Numbered from the stretch's first letter, positions 1 through 8,261 are shown. The stretch is 9,990 nucleotides of DNA from an uncultured Massilia sp. (GCA_946886065.1 CAMPHU010000171.1:1-9990), one strand, 5' to 3'. The notes: generated by a model not told the origin, from the letters alone. Program-made: numbers and translations.

Positions 1-1
1 C

Positions 2-3000
2 AGCGAGATCTCGCGCCGCGCCTTCGAGCGCGCCAAGCTCGAACAGGCGCGCACCCAGTCCCTGGCCGCCAGGCTGTCCAACCAGGCGCCCCTGCCGCTC
101 GACGCTCGAATTGCGCTCGATACCGAACGCGCCACCGCCGACCTGGCGCTGCAGGCGCTGGAAGCGCGCCAGGCCGTGCTGGAGCAGGAGCTGCGCTGGC
201 ACCAGGAAACCGCGAAGCTGCAGCAGGGCGAAGCCCAGGCCGCCGAGGCGCTGGCCCAGGCCGTCGCCGCGCGCGAGGAAGCGGCCGAGCGCCGCCGGCG
301 GCTGGCGACGCTCGATGCGGTCCAGCCGGCGCGCCCGCTGGTGGCCGACGTGGCGCGCCTGGACGGCGAACGGCACCAGGCCCTGGCGTCGATCGCCAGG
401 TCCGAAGCCGAGCTGGCCGCCGCGCTCGAAGCGCGCCGCCAGACCACCAGTGAAGTCGACGCCGTCCTGGTCCAGGTCGACCTCGCGGAGGAAGCCCTGC
501 GCAGCGCCGCGCCGCGGCTGGACCAGGCCAAGGCGCTGGACGCCGCCCTGGACACGCTGGCGCCGGCCCACAAGCAAACCCAGGCCGCGCTGGAAGCGGC
601 GCGTGTCGAGGCGCGCAATGCGCGCGCCGAACACCAGGCCAAGGCGGCGGAGCTGGAGCGCCAGCGCCAGTCGCGCGACGCGGCGGCCGCCTGGCTGGCG
701 GCCCAGGCGCGCCTGGAGGCGATGGCCGGCCAATGGCCACGATGGGAAAGGTTGCTCACCCAGGCGGAACAGGCCGTGGCCGGCATCGGGGCAAACCACA
801 CCGCCATCGAAGGCACGCAGCGCGCGCTTGCGCAGGCACGCGAACGCGAGGCGGCGGCGGTGGCCGCGCTGGCCCAGGCCGCGGAACACGCGGGCGCACT
901 CGACGCGGCGCGCAGCAAGGCGCTGGCCGCCCTCGAAGGCTTCGACAGCGGCGCCATGGCGGCCGAACGCGGGCAGCTTGAACAGCGCCGCGAACGCCTG
1001 CTCGATGCACAGCGTATCTGGACTGAACTGAGCACTGCCCGCCACACCATGGCGCAACTGGCGCGCGACCTGGATCACAGCGACACGGCGCGCGCCGCGG
1101 CGGAGCGCAGCCTGGGCGAAGCCCGCGCGGCGGCGCCGGCCCTGGAAGCGGCCATGGCGCAAGCCGAGCGCTCGCTGGCCGCCGCCGAACTGGCCTGCGC
1201 AGCCAGCGTCGAGCAGCTGCGCGCCTCCTTGACGGAGGGTGCGCCCTGCCCGGTCTGCGGCGGCCTCGACCACCCTTACCACCAGCAGGACGACCGCCTG
1301 CATGCGATGCTGGCCGGCCTGCGCAGCGAAGTGGAACAGTCGCGTGCGGCGGTGCGCAGCAACGCCGCGCTGCTGGCCACGCAGCAAGCCGCCCTCGATA
1401 CGGCGCGCGAACGCCTGGCGGCCTTCGACATCCAGCGTAGCGGCCTGGCTGCCCGCAACGAGGCGCTGGCATCGCAGTGGGGCGGCCACCCTGTCGCCGC
1501 CGAAGCGCCTGCTGAGGAGGCGCGCACGGCCTGGTTCGACGAACAGCGCGATCTGCTCCGCAAGGCGGCCGATTTGCTGGCGCAGCGCGAACTGGCCTGG
1601 CGCCAGGCGGCCGGTGCGCGCGACGCCGCCCAGGCGGAACTCGACAAGGCCCAGGCGTCGCGCCAGCGCCTGCAGCAGGCGCTCGACACCGAACGCGAGG
1701 CCAGCGCCCGCCTGGCCGCCGACCTGCAGGCCCAATCGGCGCGCCAGGAATCGGCGACAGCCCAGCTGGATACCTTGCTCGCCGAACTCGACCCGGTGCT
1801 GGCGAATGCCGCCGGCGACGGCTGGCAAGCGGCATGGCGCCGTGCGCCGCTTGAGTGGCGCCAGATGCGCGCGGGCGAAGCTGCGCAGTGGCGCGAGCAG
1901 ACCGAACTCCACACGCGAACCGGCGCGGCGATCGCCACCCTGGAAGCGGAAGCGGCCGGCGCGCTCGAACGCATCGCCCAGATCGACCGCAGCGGCACCC
2001 ACACGGCGGCGGAATTCGCCCGCATCGAGGCCGAGCTGGCGCGCATGCGCGGCGAACGCGCCGCGCTGTGGGAAGGACGCGCCGCGCGCGAGGTCGAACG
2101 CGAACTGGGCGCCGCCCTGGCCGCGGCGCGCGAACGCTTGAGCGCACGCCAGGCCGCGGCCAACGAAGTCGCGCAAAGCGAGGCGCGCGCCCGCGCCGCC
2201 CTGACCCAGCTGTCCGAGCGCATCGCGGAGCTCGAGGGCGCCGGCGCCAAGGCTGCCGCGGCCCTCGCCGACTGGCTGGAAGACTACCGCAAGGAGCATC
2301 GGCAGCGCCAGGAGGAGCTCGATCCCGTGGACGACAGCGCGGAGCTGGCCCGGCTGCTGGCGGTCGGGGCCACCTGGCTCACCCAGGAGCGCGCCGCGCT
2401 GTCCGCGCTGGACGCCCAGGTCGCCAGCGCCGGCGCCGTGCTGTCCGAGCGCCGCGCCCAGCGCGAAGCCCACCTGGCCAGTGCCCCGCCGGGCGGCCAG
2501 CCTTACGAAGCCGTGGCCCAGGCCTTCGAGGCGCTCGGCGCCGAGCGGCGCACGGCCCACGACCTGGCCACCAGCCTGCGCCTGCAGGTGGCCCAGGACG
2601 AGCAGCGCCGCGAGCAGGCCAAGTCCGTGCTGGCCGAGATCGAACGCCAGCAGGAAGTGGAACAGCGCTGGGCCAAGCTGTCCGAGCTGATCGGTTCCGC
2701 CGACGGCAAGCGATTCCGCAACTACGCCCAGCAGTTCACCCTGGACGTCCTGCTCGGCTACGCCAATGCCCACCTGGCCCAGCTGGCGCGCCGCTACCGC
2801 CTGGAGCGGGTCGCCTACGGCAGCGGCCCCTCGCTGGCGCTGATGGTGCGCGACCAGGACATGGGCGGCGAGGTGCGTTCGGTGAATTCGCTGTCGGGCG
2901 GGGAATCCTTCCTGGTCTCGCTGGCGCTGGCGCTCGGCCTGGCCTCGCTGTCCTCGAACCGGGTGCGGGTGGAGTCGCTGTTCATCGACGAAGGCTTCGG

Positions 3001-3172
3001 CAGCCTGGACACCGAGACCCTCGGCGTGGCGATGGACGCGCTGGACGCCCTGCAGTCGATGGGCCGCAAGGTGGGCGTGATTTCCCACGTGCAGGAGATG
3101 ACGGACCGCATCGCCACCAAGGTGCTGGTGCGCCCGGCGGGGGGCGGCAGCAGCCTGGTGATTGTCGAGTAG
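2..3172 (+). CDS. sbcC: Exonuclease subunit SbcC, 5'-truncated by the window edge
   Basis: SbcC is the Rad50-like ATPase of the SbcCD complex, which opens hairpins and processes double-strand DNA ends together with the SbcD nuclease. The frame is open from base 2, so the N-terminal Walker A lobe is upstream of the window; 1056 residues are visible. The first residues (SEISRRAFERAK) match the region just after the N-lobe in E. coli SbcC. A very long Ala/Glu/Arg/Gln-rich coiled coil follows, interrupted by a zinc hook CPVC at visible residues 416-419 (1247-1258). The C-terminal lobe carries LIGSADGKRFRNYAQ, the ABC signature LSGGE (2891-2905), Walker B FIDEGFGSLD with Asp996 and catalytic Glu997 (2987-2992), and the switch His in ISHVQEM (3086-3088). 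All key visible residues are intact. sbcD is expected just upstream but cannot be seen. No terminator follows the stop. Confidence 0.95.
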   Translation, partial: SEISRRAFERAKLEQARTQSLAARLSNQAPLPLDARIALDTERATADLALQALEARQAVLEQELRWHQETAKLQQGEAQAAEALAQAVAAREEAAERRRRLATLDAVQPARPLVADVARLDGERHQALASIARSEAELAAALEARRQTTSEVDAVLVQVDLAEEALRSAAPRLDQAKALDAALDTLAPAHKQTQAALEAARVEARNARAEHQAKAAELERQRQSRDAAAAWLAAQARLEAMAGQWPRWERLLTQAEQAVAGIGANHTAIEGTQRALAQAREREAAAVAALAQAAEHAGALDAARSKALAALEGFDSGAMAAERGQLEQRRERLLDAQRIWTELSTARHTMAQLARDLDHSDTARAAAERSLGEARAAAPALEAAMAQAERSLAAAELACAASVEQLRASLTEGAPCPVCGGLDHPYHQQDDRLHAMLAGLRSEVEQSRAAVRSNAALLATQQAALDTARERLAAFDIQRSGLAARNEALASQWGGHPVAAEAPAEEARTAWFDEQRDLLRKAADLLAQRELAWRQAAGARDAAQAELDKAQASRQRLQQALDTEREASARLAADLQAQSARQESATAQLDTLLAELDPVLANAAGDGWQAAWRRAPLEWRQMRAGEAAQWREQTELHTRTGAAIATLEAEAAGALERIAQIDRSGTHTAAEFARIEAELARMRGERAALWEGRAAREVERELGAALAAARERLSARQAAANEVAQSEARARAALTQLSERIAELEGAGAKAAAALADWLEDYRKEHRQRQEELDPVDDSAELARLLAVGATWLTQERAALSALDAQVASAGAVLSERRAQREAHLASAPPGGQPYEAVAQAFEALGAERRTAHDLATSLRLQVAQDEQRREQAKSVLAEIERQQEVEQRWAKLSELIGSADGKRFRNYAQQFTLDVLLGYANAHLAQLARRYRLERVAYGSGPSLALMVRDQDMGGEVRSVNSLSGGESFLVSLALALGLASLSSNRVRVESLFIDEGFGSLDTETLGVAMDALDALQSMGRKVGVISHVQEMTDRIATKVLVRPAGGGSSLVIVE

Positions 3173-3183
3173 CGGTGTAGAAT
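3155..3183 (+). promoter_or_regulatory. Weak candidate promoter for the zinc-ribbon/methyltransferase pair
   Basis: A TAGAAT hexamer at 3178-3183 is a good -10 match and lies 33 bases before the ATG at 3217. The hexamer 17 bases upstream (CTGGTG, 3155-3160) is a poor -35. It overlaps the end of sbcC, so the small gene could instead be read as part of the sbcC transcript. The call rests on the -10 only. Confidence 0.3.
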
Positions 3184-3216
3184 GCCGCTCTTTCCCCATC
3201 GATTTTCATTGCAGCC

Positions 3217-3426
3217 ATGAAGCCCGCACGTATCCTCACTTTCAAATGCGCCAAGTGCGCCAAGCCGGTCAAGGTCTTCCTCCAGAAGGTCTCGGCCTGC
3301 TCGCATATCCAGCCTTACCAGGGTATCTGCGACTGCGGCGAGGTCAAGCGCCACGCGACCGGCAGCCCGGACGCGGTCAAGTCCTACCTGGAATCGACCG
3401 ACGGCAACTGGCACCACCATCACTGA
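3217..3426 (+). CDS. Small Cys-rich (zinc-ribbon-like) protein with natural C-terminal His tail
   Basis: This 69-residue protein is not recognised as a named family. It is soluble, without signal peptide or membrane segment. It has five cysteines arranged as CAKC (11-14), a lone Cys28 followed by His30, and CDC (38-40). A CxxC plus CxC pattern is typical of a small zinc ribbon, so binding of one zinc ion is likely but inferred. The protein ends WHHHH (residues 65-69, bases 3409-3423), which could add a second metal site. The ATG at 3217 has no good Shine-Dalgarno sequence. It begins 44 bases after sbcC and its stop overlaps the ATG of the methyltransferase gene by one base, so the two are almost certainly translated together. 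That suggests a partner or accessory role, but nothing in the sequence fixes the function. Confidence 0.8.
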   Translation: MKPARILTFKCAKCAKPVKVFLQKVSACSHIQPYQGICDCGEVKRHATGSPDAVKSYLESTDGNWHHHH

Positions 3427-4574
3427 TGACGCACATCGAATGGAGTGAAGGCGGCGCCACGCGTTCGGCGCGCTGGCGTTCCGAAAGCGGCTGGCCGGCC
3501 CCGAAGAAGATCGTGGTCGCGGACGACACCATGAACGCGGACACGGCCTACCGGCTGGCGCTGGACGGCACCGCCCTGCTGTGGCGCGGCGACTTCCAGA
3601 ACGCGCGCCAGCTGCTGCAGGCGCTGGTGCGCCGTGTCGAGCACAAGGGCGAACGCGCCAGGCGCGCCAAGGCGACCAAGGCGCCAGTGTCGCCCACCGA
3701 CGCCTTCCACCGCCACCGCCTGCAACAACTGCAGCGCGCCCGCACCCTGTCCATGCTCCTGATTCCCTTCGAGGCCGACCATGCGATTCCGCTGCGCCGC
3801 GCGCCGGACGCGCGCCTGGCCTGCCTGGAAGCCTACGGCGTCGCCGACGAGCCTTATGTGGCCTCGCTGCGCGAGCTGCTGGGCGTGATCGGCGCGCACG
3901 AATGGCGCCGCAAGGGCGTGCACATCGCCGCCCTGGATGAGCGCATCCATCCCTGGTACGGCGTATTTTCGCCGGTGCGCGGCGAATACGTCGAGCTGGT
4001 GGCCCAGGCCCCGCTGCCCGCCGGCGCCAAAGCGGGCGCCAAACTCGCCTTCGACATCGGCGCCGGCACCGGCGTGCTGTCGGCCGTGCTGGCGCGGCGC
4101 GGCCTGCAGGTGCTCGCCACCGACATGGATGCGCGGGCGCTGGGCTGCGCGCGCGAGAACATCTCGCGCCTGGGCCTGGCGCAGCAGGTGGACATCATCG
4201 AGGCCGACCTGTTTCCCGAAGGCCGCGCGCCGCTGGTGCTCTGCAATCCGCCCTGGCTGCCGGGCAAGCCCAGCTCGGCCATCGAATACGCCGTCTACGA
4301 TCCGGACAGCCGCATGCTCAGGGGTTTCCTGGACGGGCTGGCGGCCCACCTGGAGCCGGACGGCGAAGGCTGGCTGATCCTGTCCGACCTGGCCGAGCAC
4401 CTGGGCCTGCGCCCGCGCGAGCAGCTGCTGGGCTGGATCGCGGCGGCCGGGCTCGAGGTGGTGACGCGCCACGACACGCGGCCGGTGCACGGCAAGGCCA
4501 GCGATCCGGACGATCCGCTGCATGCGGCGAGGTCGAAGGAAGTCACCTCGCTGTGGCGCTTGCGGGCGGTCTGA
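3426..4574 (+). CDS. Class I SAM-dependent methyltransferase (NPPW type, unknown substrate)
   Basis: The 382-residue protein has two parts. The C-terminal half is a Rossmann methyltransferase: motif I FDIGAGTG at residues 209-216 (SAM binding), an acidic ATDMDARAL strand-2 loop, and the catalytic NPPW at 274-277 (4245-4256). NPPY/NPPW motifs are known from enzymes that methylate planar nitrogens, such as adenine N6 or the glutamine amide (HemK/PrmC, RlmF, TrmN6 and relatives). YGVFSPVRGEY just before the fold recalls small-domain RNA/protein methyltransferases. The N-terminal ~195 residues are not recognised. The start at 3426 was chosen because its ATG overlaps the previous stop (TGATG) and because the protein-like composition begins there; the open frame further upstream overlaps the Cys-rich gene and is not coding. 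There is no Shine-Dalgarno sequence, which fits translational coupling. The substrate cannot be told from sequence. Confidence 0.88.
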   Translation: MTHIEWSEGGATRSARWRSESGWPAPKKIVVADDTMNADTAYRLALDGTALLWRGDFQNARQLLQALVRRVEHKGERARRAKATKAPVSPTDAFHRHRLQQLQRARTLSMLLIPFEADHAIPLRRAPDARLACLEAYGVADEPYVASLRELLGVIGAHEWRRKGVHIAALDERIHPWYGVFSPVRGEYVELVAQAPLPAGAKAGAKLAFDIGAGTGVLSAVLARRGLQVLATDMDARALGCARENISRLGLAQQVDIIEADLFPEGRAPLVLCNPPWLPGKPSSAIEYAVYDPDSRMLRGFLDGLAAHLEPDGEGWLILSDLAEHLGLRPREQLLGWIAAAGLEVVTRHDTRPVHGKASDPDDPLHAARSKEVTSLWRLRAV

Positions 4575-4584
4575 CCGACCCGCA

Positions 4585-4613
4585 TTGCTTATTGGCCGAT
4601 AACGCGCTATACT
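4585..4613 (+). promoter_or_regulatory. Sigma-70 promoter of the initiator tRNA gene
   Basis: TTGCTT (-35, 4585-4590) and TATACT (-10, 4608-4613) are separated by exactly 17 bases. Transcription should begin near 4620, a few bases before the tRNA 5' end at 4626. This is the best promoter in the window. It lies immediately after the methyltransferase stop, so the tRNA is independently expressed. Confidence 0.82.
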
Positions 4614-4625
4614 ATCGTTCTCAGA

Positions 4626-4702
4626 CGCGGGGTGGAGCAGTCTGGCAGCTCGTCGGGCTCATAACCCGAAGGTCACAGGTTCAAATCCTGTCCCCGCAAC
4701 CA
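4626..4702 (+). tRNA. Initiator tRNA-fMet (CAT anticodon)
   Basis: The 77-base gene folds into a full cloverleaf with the CCA end encoded (4700-4702). The acceptor arms are CGCGGGG and CCCCGCA, which leaves the first base pair as an unpaired C1/A72. The D stem is GAGC/GCTC with A11-U24. The anticodon stem ends in three consecutive G-C pairs (4655-4657 with 4665-4667), the anticodon CAT is 4660-4662, and the T arm is ACAGG/CCTGT around TTCAAAT. The 1-72 mismatch, A11-U24 and three G-C pairs are the classical marks of the initiator rather than elongator tRNA-Met. It differs from the E. coli gene mainly in the T stem. Confidence 0.97.
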
Positions 4703-4716
4703 GAATACCGATATCG

Positions 4717-4749
4717 AAAGCCCGACTCAGCGAGCCGGGCTTTTGTTTT
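4717..4749 (+). terminator. Intrinsic terminator after tRNA-fMet
   Basis: An 8-bp stem, AAAGCCCG (4717-4724) with CGGGCTTT (4736-4743), encloses an 11-base loop and runs into a T-rich tract (TTTTGTTTT, 4741-4749). The tract is interrupted by a G, so termination may be incomplete. No separate promoter is visible between it and the next gene at 4768. Confidence 0.85.
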
Positions 4750-4767
4750 CTGCGGCAGCAAAGGCAG

Positions 4768-5019
4768 ATGAGAGACAAGAAAGACAACGCAACGTTCGAT
4801 CTGCCGGGCTTCGAGCCGGCCGCGCCGCTCGATCCTGCGCTTGCTCCCCATACTGAGCCGAAACGATCCGGCCCTCGTCCCCGCCGTGCTACCCTCAAGC
4901 AAGAGCAGCTTCATCTGCTCGACGAAACCGACACCACCGGCCTGCCGGTCTGGCGCCGCGACGACAACCTCGACCTGACCGGACTGCCCGTCTGGGCGCC
5001 GGCAACGCCGGACGCCTGA
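4768..5019 (+). CDS. Small hypothetical protein with duplicated TGLPVW motif
   Basis: This 83-residue protein is not recognised. It is charged and Pro-rich, probably largely disordered, without signal peptide, membrane helix or cysteine. It starts MRDKKDNATFDLPGFEP, has a basic PKRSGPRPRR segment (residues ~31-40), and ends with two copies of a short unit, DTTGLPVW (4930-4953) and DLTGLPVW (4972-4995), 18 bases apart. The copies differ at synonymous third positions (GGC/GGA, CCG/CCC), which suggests that the peptide, not the DNA, is maintained and supports real coding. A short AAGG (4761-4764) precedes the ATG at a tight spacing. It lies 18 bases past the tRNA terminator and 28 bases before dbpA, so it probably shares the dbpA transcript. 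The basic segment could contact nucleic acid; that is speculation. Confidence 0.62.
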   Translation: MRDKKDNATFDLPGFEPAAPLDPALAPHTEPKRSGPRPRRATLKQEQLHLLDETDTTGLPVWRRDDNLDLTGLPVWAPATPDA

Positions 5020-5038
5020 GGCGGCGCGGCCGGATGCC

Positions 5039-5042
5039 GGAG
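5039..5042 (+). promoter_or_regulatory. Ribosome binding site of dbpA
   Basis: GGAG five bases before the ATG at 5048. It fixes this ATG as the start. Confidence 0.6.
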
Positions 5043-5047
5043 CCCCC

Positions 5048-6451
<1,404 letters not shown>

Positions 6452-6582
6452 GCAAAATGTAACAGTCGCGCACGGTTGACCCGGCCACGTCATCATTTCC
6501 GCAGTTCTGGCATTATTTGCAACAAACCAGACTAACCGGGTCAGGCCGGCATCGCTTGCTTGTCATGGCCCGGCATAACGCC

Positions 6583-7752
6583 ATGATGACGGACACACTC
6601 AGCACGCCACAGCAGCAGACCGAAGGCCGTACGGTCCGCGAGATCGTCGAGCACAACCAGGAAATGGTCAACGAGCCCTGGTGCCGGCGCATTATCCGCC
6701 AGGTATTGCAATCGCTGGAGCTGCAGTACGCGATGCAGATGCCCTACCGTCCCATCACCCCGGATACGGTGCTGGTGCTCGATTCGGGCGATCCCATGCT
6801 GCTGCCCGCCCACTCCACCCAGCCCGGCGATACCGAAGCGCAGGACATCCACGACCTGGCTGCGGTCGTGCATTTCGCCATCACGCGGGAGGCGGCGCCC
6901 CAGGCGCCGCTGCGCGGCCGCGCGCCGGCCGACTACAGCGACAGCTTCGTCGGCGCCATCGACCGCTGCCTGTCGCCCGACCCGCAGGAACGTCCCCAGA
7001 CCATCGAACAATTGCGCAACCTGCTGGGCATCGTCGTGCTCGGCCCGCCCATGGCCGCCCAGGTGCCGCCCGCGGCACCCTCGGCGCAATCCTCAGCCCA
7101 ATCCGCAACGCCGTTCGCATCGGCAACGGCAGCGGCGCCGGTGGCCCAGTTCGCCGCCGATGCCGAGCCGGTGGGTTTCATGCGCGAGAAGCAGCCGGCG
7201 CGCCTGCAGCGCTGGCTGCTGCTGGCCGTCGCCGCCACCGTCCTGCTGGGCGGACTGGCGGCCTTGCTCGCGCTGCTGCACGCTTCCGATTCGCGCGACG
7301 CCCTGAGTCTGACCTTGCCCGAGCCGGGCGCGCAGCAGCAGGCCGCCGCGCCCGCCCCTGCAGCCCCGCCGCCCGCGCTGGACGGCGCCAGGCAGCCCGC
7401 GCTGCCGGCTCCGGTCCCGGCCGCTGCGGGAAGCGTGGCCGTCACGCCCGATGTCGCGCCGGCCGCGGTCCTGCGTCCCGGCGTCGCGCCGCCGACGGCG
7501 GTCACGGTCTTGCCGGCCGCCGCCAAGCCCGGCGCCACCTACAAGCTCCTCATCAAGCCCTGGGGCACGATCCTCGTGAATGGCGTCAACCGGGGCGTGA
7601 GCCCGCCGCTCAAGCGCCTGAGCTTGCCGGCCGGCCAGCATACGATCCGCATCATCAACCCGAGCTTCCCGGAACATACGGTGACGGTGAACTCGGTCAA
7701 GGGCGCGAACGCAGTCATCGAGCTCGATTTTACCGAAGGGGATAGCGAGTGA
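6583..7752 (+). CDS. Membrane-anchored half-pseudokinase with C-terminal PEGA-like domain
   Basis: About 389 residues. Residues ~15-145 resemble only the C-lobe of a Ser/Thr kinase. A helix pair leads to YRPITPDTVLV (55-65), where HRDIKPDN would be, then QDIHDLAAVVHFAIT (subdomain IX, Asp88) and SPDPQERPQTIEQL (subdomain XI, Arg137). The catalytic Asp and Lys of HRDxK, the Asn and the DFG motif are missing, and the N-lobe with its ATP-binding loop is absent; dbpA ends too close upstream to encode it. An Ala/Pro linker, one membrane helix (~211-232, 7213-7278), a second Ala/Pro linker and a PEGA-like domain (~317-389: KPWGTILVNG, PAGQHTIRI) follow, the last probably periplasmic. The start is uncertain: ATGs at 6565, 6583 and 6586 and a TTG at 6517 are possible and none has a clear Shine-Dalgarno sequence. 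The stop overlaps the next start. The role is unknown; scaffold or sensor is inference. Confidence 0.85.
   Translation: MMTDTLSTPQQQTEGRTVREIVEHNQEMVNEPWCRRIIRQVLQSLELQYAMQMPYRPITPDTVLVLDSGDPMLLPAHSTQPGDTEAQDIHDLAAVVHFAITREAAPQAPLRGRAPADYSDSFVGAIDRCLSPDPQERPQTIEQLRNLLGIVVLGPPMAAQVPPAAPSAQSSAQSATPFASATAAAPVAQFAADAEPVGFMREKQPARLQRWLLLAVAATVLLGGLAALLALLHASDSRDALSLTLPEPGAQQQAAAPAPAAPPPALDGARQPALPAPVPAAAGSVAVTPDVAPAAVLRPGVAPPTAVTVLPAAAKPGATYKLLIKPWGTILVNGVNRGVSPPLKRLSLPAGQHTIRIINPSFPEHTVTVNSVKGANAVIELDFTEGDSE
7736..7741 (+). promoter_or_regulatory. Ribosome binding site selecting a GTG start
   Basis: AAGGGG lies seven bases before the GTG at 7749, inside the end of the preceding gene. It supports the GTG as the true start of the lipoprotein and gives a full signal peptide with lipobox. 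Confidence 0.7.
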
Positions 7753-8261
7753 AGTCCAGCCACCTGCACCGTGTTGCCCTGCCGGGGCTGATGATCCTGA
7801 TCCTGTCGGGCTGCGCCCAGCTCGAACAACTGTTCGACAAGCCGGAGCCGCGGCGCCAGTCGGTGCGGGTGGAGGAAAGATCGCGCGCGCATTCGGACCG
7901 CGCCGACCGCGGGGAGCGCGCGGACAAGGCCGAGCGTCCGGTGCGCCAGGAGCGCCCCGTGCCGGTCCGTGACGAAGCCGCGCTGCGCGAAGGCATCCGC
8001 CTCTACAACGAAGGCGAGTACAGCGCCGCCATCCGGCGCCTGAACGGCGGCGACATGAACGGCGGCTCGACGCGCAACCGCCTGACGGCCCTCAAGTACA
8101 CCGCCTTCAGCTATTGCGTGACGGGGCGCCAGGCCCAGTGCCGCCAGGCCTTCGACCGCGCGTTCAAGCTCGATCCGGACTTCGACCTGGGCCAGGGCGA
8201 GCATGGCCACCCGCTGTGGGGGCCGGTATTCGCCCAGGCCAGGCAGGCGGCGAACCGCTGA
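7749..8261 (+). CDS. TPR-like outer-membrane lipoprotein, TssQ-like
   Basis: The 170-residue protein begins with a lipoprotein signal: basic start, hydrophobic run ALPGLMILIL, lipobox LSGC with Cys22. Ala follows the Cys, so transport to the outer membrane is expected. Residues ~35-76 form a very charged Arg/Glu/Asp linker. The rest (~76-165) reads as a TPR-like fold: EGIRLYNEGEYSAAIRRL, then ALKYTAFSYCVTGRQAQC and AFDRAFKLDPDF, ending GHPLWGPVF. This pattern, especially FSYCVTGR..C and GHPLWGP, resembles the TssQ family of lipoproteins associated with type VI secretion; the link is from memory and was not searched. Cys123 and Cys131 could form a disulfide. Translation starts at a GTG overlapping the previous stop (GTGA), so it is coupled to the pseudokinase gene. 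No core T6SS gene is in the window. Confidence 0.85.
   Translation: MKSSHLHRVALPGLMILILSGCAQLEQLFDKPEPRRQSVRVEERSRAHSDRADRGERADKAERPVRQERPVPVRDEAALREGIRLYNEGEYSAAIRRLNGGDMNGGSTRNRLTALKYTAFSYCVTGRQAQCRQAFDRAFKLDPDFDLGQGEHGHPLWGPVFAQARQAANR

Noticed and set aside
756..2250. Long minus-strand open frames across sbcC
   Set aside because: Arg/Pro/Ala-rich low-complexity translations opposite the SbcC coiled coil; no start signal and no recognisable domain.
3162..3425. An 88-codon N-terminal extension of the methyltransferase frame
   Set aside because: It overlaps the Cys-rich gene in another frame and gives unstructured sequence; the ATG at 3426 overlapping the stop is the better start.
4930..4995. 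A DNA tandem repeat within the small gene
   Set aside because: The two copies differ at several third codon positions, so it is treated as a repeated peptide motif rather than a DNA repeat.
6507..6520. A sigma-54-like promoter, TGGCATTATTTGC, before the pseudokinase gene
   Set aside because: The GG and GC elements are only 8 bases apart instead of the required 10, so it cannot be a normal -24/-12 site.
6517..6582. A TTG start at 6517 for the pseudokinase protein
   Set aside because: It has no Shine-Dalgarno sequence and adds a 22-residue segment without domain character; ATGs at 6565-6586 are more likely, although the exact start stays open.
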